A stretch of DNA of 64,000 nt from Anarhynchus alexandrinus (Eukaryota > Chordata > Aves > Charadriiformes > Charadriidae): NCBI GenBank assembly GCA_008711295.1, contig VUYV01000122.1:1989172-2053171 (forward strand). Direction: 5' to 3'. Positions within the stretch are counted from its first letter, which is position 1, and the number at the start of each line of letters is the position of its first letter. Below are positions 53,278-61,349 of the stretch, one piece after another. The position numbers were made by a program, and so were the translations under genes. The notes below the pieces were generated by a model. The model worked only from the letters and a program-made list of their open reading frames with translations, did not search any database and was not told the DNA's origin.

Positions 53278-53360
53278 CATGCATTTATGTTCTGTACACT
53301 CTTTTGTCTTTTCCTTTCCACGCACCAAATCGAACCCAAAGTTCCAATGTTGGCCAAAGC
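53278..53360 (-). CDS. Candidate exon 2 of an unrecognised minus-strand gene
   Basis: The acceptor is TGAATTGTTTTCTTTTAAAG and the donor GCATG|GTAACTT. The 83 bases start with two bases (phase 1), which complete a Gly codon with exon 1, and end in phase 0. The frame reads FGQHWNFGFDLVRGKEKTKE then CTEHKCM. Two cysteines, mixed charge and two CpGs make it look coding. The phase-1 junction after a signal-peptide exon is typical of secreted proteins. Family unknown. Confidence 0.4.
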
Positions 53361-54771
53361 CTTTAAAAGAAAACAATTCACATTAAATCAGTAGAGATGT
53401 TCATTACTAAAATCTCAGAAGTTTCCACCCACAGTGAGCAACCAACTCTCATTACTGATGGAATGACATGAATAACACTTAAGAATTTAAAATTTACATG
53501 AGGAAAAACAACCAGACAAAGAAACAGTAAATAGAAAGAAAAAAAATAAACGTCAGAGGCTCAAAACTGAAGGCATGAAGTTGTTGAAGGCTACAGGAAT
53601 GTTTCCCAACTTCAGTACTTGGCTTTATAACCACTATGTTTATTTATTTTGTTGGGGAAAAGGATCAGGGGAGATTTTACATGCAATGAATGTTGCATTT
53701 GTAATAAAACAGCATTCCTACATAAACTCTATGCCACAGCATGTTCCCTTCTAAACTGAAAGCTTTCCTAAAGAAGAGAGGAAGGCACTGTCAGAACCTT
53801 CTTGTGACCACTGAGATGTCTCAGCCTTCTGCTGGAGGTGGTCACCTCCACAGGGTAGGAGGGAAAGCTGCAATGCTGCTTTTGTGCGGTGAAGAGACAC
53901 CAGTTCTTTGCTGCCCAGGGGGCTGAGGAAGTGCATATTGTGGTCAGTTCGCTGAACTGCTGCAAGACCTGTGTCTAGTCCCTCGTCTTGCCTCCTCCAG
54001 CTATCAAGGGGAACTATACAACGTCTATAATCATGGGGATCTGTGCCTTATTTCTGTCTGAAGGTACTAAAAGCACAAACTGATTCTGCAGTTACCTTTC
54101 TAATTAAAGGTCAGTGCAACTTTATAGCCTTCAAAAACGTACTCCTGATTTACAGGAAAACATAAAAGTCAGAAGAGAATTGAGTCATGTAATTTAAAGA
54201 TCATTATTGTCATTCACTTTGAAATAATACTTCCATGTTTGAGTTGAAGTTACATTATTCACTGTGATTTGTACTTTTAGAAATGGGAGATGGACAACAA
54301 TTTTTTCAGGCCTCAACTTTTAGCTAGGGTGAATTATAGTAATTGTTGTAAGCAGAATATTAAAGTAAATAAAGAAAAGAGAGCAAGAAATTAGAAGTAG
54401 AGATCTGCCAGGAAGACATTCTATTCTAAACAAGAAGGAAAAATTTATGGAGGAGAAGAGAAAAACATTCGACTGATTAATATGATTACAATAATAAGGT
54501 CCACTGTTTAAAACAATATATTTATATTTTTAAAGAACAAAACAAGACAAAACATACTTTTGGACTTAACAAAGCAAAAATGTGGTTGCAGATGAAGACA
54601 ATGGAGCTTAAGGCGACAGTCTGGACAAGGACATACTGTAAGATTTACATGTGGATTTTTGGAATTCATTAATATCTTTTCTCTGAAGGAAAGGACTAAA
54701 GTAGGCAGGTTTGGGCTTTTTCCTCCCCTTGACACACCAAACAGGATCAGGAAGATTTCCTTTCTTTTTAC

Positions 54772-54922
54772 CTGCAGTAAAGATATAGTAAGCACTGTAG
54801 GTTGTACATTCCCAATCCTCCCAGCCTGATGAACCAGAATTTGAAAGTGGCTCAGAAGAAAACACAGCTAATTTTGGTATGAGAATTAAGCTCATAATTA
54901 TTTGTACAATGAGCAGAGGCAT
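54772..54922 (-). CDS. Candidate exon 1: signal-peptide start of an unrecognised minus-strand gene
   Basis: An ATG at 54922 (G at -3, in-frame TAA 21 bases upstream) opens 50 codons that run into a good donor, CTGCAG|GTAAAA, leaving one base (phase 1). The N-terminus MPLLIVQIIMSLILIPKLAV has a hydrophobic core and a plausible cleavage region near residues 20-24. A Ser/Gly-rich part and WEDWECTTYSAYYIFTA follow. This fits a protein entering the secretory pathway. The frame runs on past the donor only as intron read-through. Promoter signals were not identified. A solo LTR and CR1 elements lie directly upstream (55.8-61.3 kb), so the promoter region, if this is the first exon, is repeat-bounded. 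Confidence 0.42.
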
Positions 54923-55802
54923 TTCCTTTTCTGAAAGTATTTAATTTCCTTAACTAAGAAAGGAATAGCAACTAATGAAGAAGTTGAACTCGGTACTGTT
55001 GGTTACTTTCCAACAGGTAGAAAAGACGAGAAAAGAAAACACGAGTTTTCCTGAATGAATCTCAGAGGATCTAAAGTAATGAATCTCAGCCAAATTAAAC
55101 CAGATACCCTTTATCCAGTCTATCTTGTGGTATATCTAAGGAAGTGACAAATCTTTGAGCAGGTAGATAGGAAAAGGTGGTGGCAAATGAATGTCTGATT
55201 CTTCCCTGCATTTGTTATTGCTGCTTTCTCCCTTAGCCCTGGAGTAGTGTTACTCAAAGCCAATTTAAGTGGTTTGGACAGACTCATCACAAAGTAAAAG
55301 TGATTTTTTCTTATATTCCTTTCTCCTCTGTGACTAACTTATTGGGAAGAAAGGAAGCTGACAGGAGGAAATGTGAAGAGGATAGAGATGCTACTACTGC
55401 ATCCTTGACTTAGCTACAGTTTCAGGTGCTGGTGCTAGCAGAAAAAATTGCAATCTGCTTTTACTTTGTATTTGCAAATGCTACACACCACAGAAAGAAT
55501 AAAAGTTAGACTGTCAAGCAATTTGAACAACCCTGAATATGAACCAGCTACTTATAGTAAAATCCTCTTTTTCTGCTATATATACATTTCTGGTTTTATA
55601 CCCATGTATATATTTTTCTTTTTTTCCCCCCATAGTTATTTAATGTAGATTTCTGTCTGATACATTAAATTAAGAATCAGATATCTTTGCAGGGGCTAAA
55701 ACTTTTACAGGTGATATTTAAGTTTTTTCTTTCATCTAAATACAATGCAGTTTTATAAATTTTCAATGCTGTGAATAACAGTTTCATGCAGTGTATTTGC
55801 TT

Positions 55803-55806
55803 TGCA
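55803..55806. repeat. LTR target-site duplication, left (TGCA)
   Basis: TGCA immediately precedes the TG start of the LTR and recurs after its CA end at 56854-56857. Confidence 0.6.
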
Positions 55807-55935
55807 TGGCAAGGTTTTGGAAGCAGGAGGGCTACAGGGGTGGCTTCTGTGAGAAGCTGATAGCAGCTTCCCCCATGTCCAGTAGAGCCAATGCCAGCCG
55901 GCTCCAAGTTGGACCTGTTGCTGGCCAAAGCTGAG

Positions 55936-55978
55936 CCAATCAGTGACACTGGTGGCACCTCTGTGAGAACATATTTAA
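55936..55978 (+). promoter_or_regulatory. CCAAT and TATA-like boxes of the LTR promoter
   Basis: CCAAT at 55936 is followed about 30 bases later by the TATA-like CATATTTAAGAAGG. The spacing and position in the LTR fit a retroviral U3 promoter directed to the right, away from candidate exon 1. Confidence 0.55.
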
Positions 55979-56228
55979 GAAGGGGGAGGGGGAACAGGGA
56001 CCAGCACAGCAGCAGCTGGGAGAGAGAGAAGTGAGAATATGTGAGAGAAATAACTCTGCAGACACCAAGGTCAGTGAAGAAGGAGAAGGAGGAGGTGCTC
56101 CAGGAGCCGGAGCAGAGATTCCCCTGCAGCCTATGCTGAAGATCATGGTAAAGCAGGTTGTCCCCCGGCAGCCCATGGAGGTTAATGGTGGAGAAGATAT
56201 CCACCTGCAGCCTGTGGAGGACCCCATG

Positions 56229-56432
56229 CTGGAGCAGGTGGATGCACCCAAAGGAGGCTGTGGCCCTGTGGAAACCCCACACTGGAGCAGGCTCCTGGCA
56301 GGACTTGTGACACCGTGGGGGACCCACACTGGAGCAGTCTGTTCCTAAAGGCCTGCACCCTGTGGAAGGCACCCAGGCTGGAGAAGTTTGTGGAGGACTG
56401 TGTCCCATGGGAGGGACCTCACGCTGGAGCAG
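56229..56432 (+). repeat. Imperfect ~49-bp tandem units inside the LTR
   Basis: The core CTGGAGCAG (one copy CTGGAGAAG) begins at 56229, 56282, 56329, 56378 and 56424, giving spacings of 53, 47, 49 and 46 bases. Each is preceded by a CCC- or CTC-rich stretch. It is a decayed minisatellite within the transcribed part of the LTR. Confidence 0.8.
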
Positions 56433-56654
56433 GGGAAGAGTATGAGGAGTCCTCTCCCTGAGGAGGAAGGAGCGGCAAAGACAATGTGTGATGAACTGAC
56501 CACAACCCCTATTCCCCTTCCCCCTGTACTGCCTGGGGGGAGGAGATAGAGAAAATTGGGAGTGAAGTTAAGCCCTGGAAGAAGGGAGAGGTGTGGGGAA
56601 GGTGTTTGAAGCTTTTGTTTTTATTTCTCATTACCCTACTCTGATTTGATTGGT

Positions 56655-56660
56655 AATAAA
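56655..56660 (+). terminator. LTR polyadenylation signal AATAAA
   Basis: AATAAA lies within an AT-rich stretch 680 bases after the TATA-like box, in the correct orientation for the LTR. Confidence 0.6.
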
Positions 56661-57372
56661 TTAAATTAAATTAATTTCCCCAAGTCAAATCTGTTTTGCT
56701 CATGACACTAATTGCTGAGTGATCTCTCCCTGTACTTATGTTGACCCACAAGCCTTTTGTTATATTTTTCTCTCCCTCCTCCAGTTGAGGAGGGGGTGTG
56801 ATAGAGCAACTTTGGTGGGCACCCTGGTGACCAGCCAAGGTTAACCCACCACATGCAGTTACAGAAAAAAAAAAAATTCCAAACCCTAAAATAATTCTGA
56901 GTCTTTGGGCTGCTGACCTCCACAATCAAATTCATCTTCATTAAATAAAATCATTGAGTATTCAAGGAACACTGCAGAACAGAGTCAAGTGGATGTATGC
57001 AATTACTCTACTTTAAAGTTTTGGATTTTTTTTTTACATTCTCTCATTTTCTACATTGTTCAAACACCTTAAAATTGATATCTAGCAAAAATCTGGACAG
57101 ATTCCCCATTTTCACACTATTATGAGTTAAATGACAGGATTTGATACCCTTCTTTATTCTTTACGAACTAACAAAAGACCTCTAAAAAGAAAACGTTACA
57201 ATCAAAGTTGTTAAATTAAGGTAAAACTCAAGAGTCTTAGTTGCCCTATCCCCAAAGTTGCCAAATAAACTGGAGAAGGCAGACATGATTTTGTGAGGTA
57301 CCAAGTACATGGTTTCAATGTGTTGTCCCATGTAGATAACCTGATCAGGTCTTTGCTACGTGCATTCACTGC

Positions 57373-59141
57373 ATCACAGAATCACAGAAACAGAGAACGG
57401 TAGGGGTTGGAAGGCACCTCTGGAGATCATCTAGTATAACAACCCTGCTAAAGCAGGTTCACCTAGAGCAGGTTGCACAGGAATGCATCCAGGTGGGTTT
57501 TGAATATCTCCAGAGAAGGAGACTCCACAGCCTCTCTGGGCAGCCTCTTCCAGTGCTCTGACACCCTCAAAGTAAAGAAGTTTTTGATGTGGTCAGATAG
57601 AACTTCCTGTGTTCCAGTGTGTTCCACATCATTGCACCTTCTTCTGTCACTGGGCACCACTAAAAAGAGTCTGGCCACATCCTTTTGACACCTGCCCTTT
57701 AGATACTTATAGGCTTAGATGAGATCCCCTCTCAGTCTTCTCTTCTCCAAGATAAACAGACCCAGGTCTCTCAGCCTTTCCTCATAAGAGAGATGTTCCT
57801 ATCACCTGATCATCTTTGTAGCCATCTGCTGGATTCTCTCCAGTAGTTCCTTGTCTTTCTGGAACTGGGAGCCCAGAACTGGGCATAGTACTCCAGATGT
57901 GGCCTCACCAGGGCAGAGTAGAGGGGGCGGACAACCTCCCTCGACCTGCTGGCCATGCTCTTTTTAATGCACCCCAGGATACCATTGGCCTTCCTGGCCA
58001 CAAGGGCACATTGCTGGCTCATGGTCAACTTGTCCACCAAGACTCCCAGGTCCCTCCCTGCAGAGCAGCTTTCCAGCAGGTCAACTCCTAAGCTGTACTG
58101 GTGCATGGGGTTATTCCTCCCTACCTGCAGGACCCTACGCTTGCCCTTGTTGAACTTCATTAGGTTTCTTTCCGCCCAACTTTCTAGCCTGTCCAGGTCT
58201 CACTGAATGGTGGCACAGCCTTCTCATTTATCAGCCACTCCTCCCAGTTTTGTGTCATCAGCAAACTTGCTGAGGGTACACTCTGTCCCCTCATCCAGGT
58301 CATTGATGAATATGTTGAAGAAGACTGGACCCAGTACTGACCCCTGGGGAACACTGCTAGCTACAGGCCTCCAACTAGATTCTACGCCACTGATCACAAC
58401 CCTCTGAGCTCTGCCATTCGTCCAGTTCTCAATCCACCTCACTGCCTACTTATCTAACCTACACTTCCTAAGCTCATCTATGAGAATGTTACAGGATCCA
58501 GTGTCAGACGCCTTGCTGAAGTTGAGGTAGACAACGTCCACTGCTCTCCCCTCATCTACCCAGCCAGTAATGTCATTGTAGTAGGCTATCAGATATTGGT
58601 CAAGCATGCGTGCCTCTTGGTGAAGCCATGTTTACCACTCCTGATAACCTTCTTTTCCTCCACAGGCTTAGAGATGACATCCAGAATGAGCTATTCCACC
58701 ACCTTTCTAGTGATGAAGGTGAGGCTGATTGGCATGTAGTTTCCTGGGTCCTCCCTCTTGCCCTTTTTGGAGTGGCATGACATTGGCTTTCCTCCAGTCT
58801 TCAGGCACCTCTCCTGTTCTCCATGATCTTTCAAAGATGAAGGCCAGACACCTCAGCACTCGTGGGTGCAGCCCATCGGGGCCAATGGATTTGTGGGTGT
58901 TGAGTTTGCCTAAATGATCTCTAACCTGATCCTCCTTAACCAAGGGAAAGTGTTCCTTTCTCCAGACTTTTTTTCTTACTTCCAGGGTCTGGGATTCCTG
59001 GGGGCCTGCCTTAGAACTAAAAACTGAAGCAAAGGTGGCATTCAGTAACTCTACCTTTTCTGTATCCTCCATCACCAAAGCATCCACTTAATTCAGCAGT
59101 AGGCCCACATTTTCCCTAGTCTTCCTTTTGCTACTGATGTA
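57373..59141 (-). mobile_element. CR1 LINE, minus strand: 3' UTR, ORF2 C-terminus and reverse transcriptase
   Basis: The 3' end is at the left (ATCACAGAATCACAGAA, the reverse complement of the CR1 tail). Moving right, the minus strand shows the ORF2 C-terminus at 57463-57678 ([39 protein letters not shown]) and the thumb region at 57810-58160. The palm follows with FADD at 58254-58265 and [20 protein letters not shown], then the fingers at 58707-59087 (SIGPDGLHPRVLR, WRKANVMPLQKG). Frameshifts and stops, including those shared with the 8-kb copy, make it inactive. It is interrupted at 59141 by a plus-strand CR1 and resumes at 59546. Confidence 0.95.
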
Positions 59142-59545
59142 GCAAAACCTTATCACCCTCTACAACTACCTGAAAGGAGGGTTTAGAGAGATGGGACCTG
59201 ACCTCTTCTCCCTGGTGACAAGTGATAGGACAAGATGAAATGGGTTCAAGTTATGTCAGGGCAGGTTTAGATTGGATATTAGGAAGTATTTTTTCACTGA
59301 AAGGGTTATTAAACATTGGAATAGGCTGCCCAGAGAGGTGGTGGATTCACCATCCCTGGAGGTGTTTAAGAAAAGGGTATATGAGGTGCTTAGGGACATG
59401 GTTTAGAAGTGGGTGGGTGGTGGGTTTTTTTGTTGTTTTCTTTTTTCTTCAGGGTAGGTTAACGGTTGGACTTGATGATCTTAAAGGTCCCTTCCAACCT
59501 CACTAATTCTATGATTCTATGATTCTATGATTCTATGATTCTATG
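59142..59545 (+). mobile_element. CR1 LINE 3' fragment, plus strand, nested insertion
   Basis: It opens GCAAAACCTTATCACCCTCT, passes the typical CR1 3' region (ACAACTACCTGAAAGGAGG; GGTTGGACTTGATGATCTTA) and ends with five ATTCTATG octamers at 59506-59545. It is about 404 bp and heavily 5'-truncated, as most CR1 copies are. TGATGTA at 59135-59141 recurs at 59544-59550. Removing the insert plus one copy restores the host reading (FFFKY then ISSKRKTREN). Confidence 0.93.
59506..59545 (+). repeat. CR1 terminal octamer repeat (ATTCTATG)5
   Basis: Five perfect octamers end the nested CR1. CR1 elements terminate in short tandem octamers rather than poly(A), so this fixes orientation and 3' end. Confidence 0.97.
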
Positions 59546-60870
59546 ATGTACTTGAAGAAGAAGTCCTTTTTGTTGTCCTTGACATCCCTTACCAGATTTA
59601 ATTCCAAGTGGGCCTTAGCCTTCCTTGTTGCAACTCTGCATACTCTAACAACATACCTATATTCGTCCCAAGTGGCCAGTCCCTTTTTCCACATTCTGTA
59701 AGCTTTCTTCCTCCATTCAAGTTTTTCCAGAAGCTCCTTGCTCATCCATGCAGGTCTCTGGCCTCCTTTGCTTGATTTCTTACTCCTAGTGATGCACCAA
59801 TCTTGAGCTTGGAGGAAGTGGTGTTTGAATATTAAGCAGCTCTCTTGGAACCCCCTACCTCCTAGAGCCGTAACCCATGGCATTCCTCCAAGCAGGTCTT
59901 TGAAGAGGCCAGAGTTAGCTCTCCCAAAGTCCAGGGCTGTAATCCTACTTTTTGCCCTGCTTCTTCCACGGAGGATCTTGAACTCCACCATCTTATGGTC
60001 ACTGCAGCCAAGGCTACCCCCAAACTTCACATCCCGAACCAGTCCTTCTTTGTTTGTTAGTACAAGGTCCAGCAGCGCACCTCTCCTCGTTGGGTCCTCC
60101 ACCACCTGTGTCAAAAAGTTATCAGCAGCGCTCTGCAGAAACCTCCTGGACTGAGTGCCTGGCTCTGTTGCCTTTCCAGCAAATATCAGGGTGGTTGAAG
60201 TCCCCCATGAGAACCAGGGCCTGTGATCGTGAAGCTACTTTCAGCTGTCTGTAGAAGGTCTCATCAACTTCCTCTTCCTGATCATGTGCCCTGCAGTAAA
60301 CACCCCCAACAACGTCACCCATATTAGCCTGCCCCTTAATTCTTACCCATAAACTATTGACTCATTCTTCATCCACACCTAGGCAGAGCTCAATACATTC
60401 CAGTTGCTCTCTCACGTTAAGAGCAACTCTACCACCTCAGCCTGCCAGCCTGTCTTTCCTAAAACATACATAGCTGTCCATGACAGCAGTCCAGTCATGC
60501 CAGTTATCCCACCATGTCTCTGTAATTGCAATGAGATCATGGCCCTACAATCGCACGCAGATCTAGTTCTTGCTGTTTATTCCCCATGCTGTGTACATTG
60601 GTGTACAGGCATTTCAGAGATCTAATCAAGCATGCAGGTTTCCCTGGAGGGGTGCAAGAGGATCCACCATAGCTGTACACACCCTTGAGGTGGTTGGACT
60701 TCTGGTTTTCATCTTGGGAGGCAGCCAAGGAACATTTGTCACTGCTCTGGTTGACCTGGTTTATTCCCCAGTCGGATGTGATGGCATGAGCACTTCCATT
60801 TTGGACCACATCCCCTGAGTCTTTCAGTTTAAAGCCCACCTCACCAAGTTGGCCAGCCTTCTGCAAAATG
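59546..60870 (-). mobile_element. CR1 LINE, minus strand: ORF2 endonuclease domain and linker
   Basis: This continues the host element. The 193-codon frame at 59533-60114 holds the end of the endonuclease and the linker ([58 protein letters not shown]). At 60122-60322 the catalytic-core motif [16 protein letters not shown] of the AP-type endonuclease is visible. At 60537-60620 the domain start LKCLYTNVHSMGNKQQEL is seen. The pieces lie in different frames, so the domain is broken by indels. Confidence 0.93.
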
Positions 60871-61345
60871 TCCCCTTGCCTCTTCTGGACAGGTAGATCC
60901 CATCCCTCCCAAACAGGTTATAGTCATCAAAGAATGTCCCATTGTCATTGGAGCCAAAACCCTTGTGAAGGCACCAGCCACATAGCCAGAACTTGATATG
61001 CGTTATCCATCTGTTTCTGGTTGCCCCCTTTTCTTCAACTTGTAAAATGGAGAAAAAGATAACTTGGGCAGTAATATTTTTCACTTGCACCCCCTTAATT
61101 CTGCCCAGGTTCTGGCTTGCAGTGTCACTCATGACCACATGAAGGAGTAACAGTGGATAGTAGTCCGTGCTCTTGACAAGTTGTGGCTCTCTTGGCAATG
61201 TCTTGGATCTTAGCTCCTGGAAGGCAGTGTACCTCTTGTGACTCCCTGTCAGGTTGGTAGATGGGCACCTCAGTGCCCTTTGACAGAGTCACCCACTACG
61301 AGCACTTGTCGTTTCTTTTTCTGGTATCCACTGCATGCTGCTGGT
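60824..61345 (-). mobile_element. CR1 LINE, minus strand: ORF1 esterase-like remnant
   Basis: Upstream of ORF2 the minus strand encodes the C-terminal part of CR1 ORF1, known in this family as an SGNH-type esterase-like region. The block-I motif QVLVVGDS lies at about 61282-61305, followed by a frameshift. The C-terminal block reads GRDGIYLSRRGK around 60880-60915, followed by RLANLVRWALN. The position after DG that normally holds the catalytic His is Tyr here. The element fades near 61345, so the 5' end of ORF1 and the 5' UTR are missing. Confidence 0.8.
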
Positions 61346-61349
61346 ACAG

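Larger units (their letters stand above)
55807..56853 (+). mobile_element. Solo LTR of an avian endogenous retrovirus
   Basis: This 1,047-bp element starts TGGCAAGG and ends ACCCACCACA, so it has TG...CA termini flanked by a 4-bp duplication. Inside, in order, are two CCAAT boxes (55888-55892 and 55936-55940), a TATA-like CATATTTAAG at 55970, a GC-rich region with about five imperfect copies of a ~49-bp unit, and a polyadenylation signal AATAAA at 56655-56660. No internal gag, pol or env sequence lies beside it, so it is a recombined solo LTR. I recognise the type from bird genomes from memory but cannot name the family with certainty. Open frames across it on both strands come from the GC-rich repeats. 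Confidence 0.85.

Noticed and set aside
55677..56408. 243-codon minus-strand open frame, the longest in the window
   Set aside because: It runs through the GC-rich repeat units of the solo LTR and past its left border; length is explained by repeat composition, and there is no family match.
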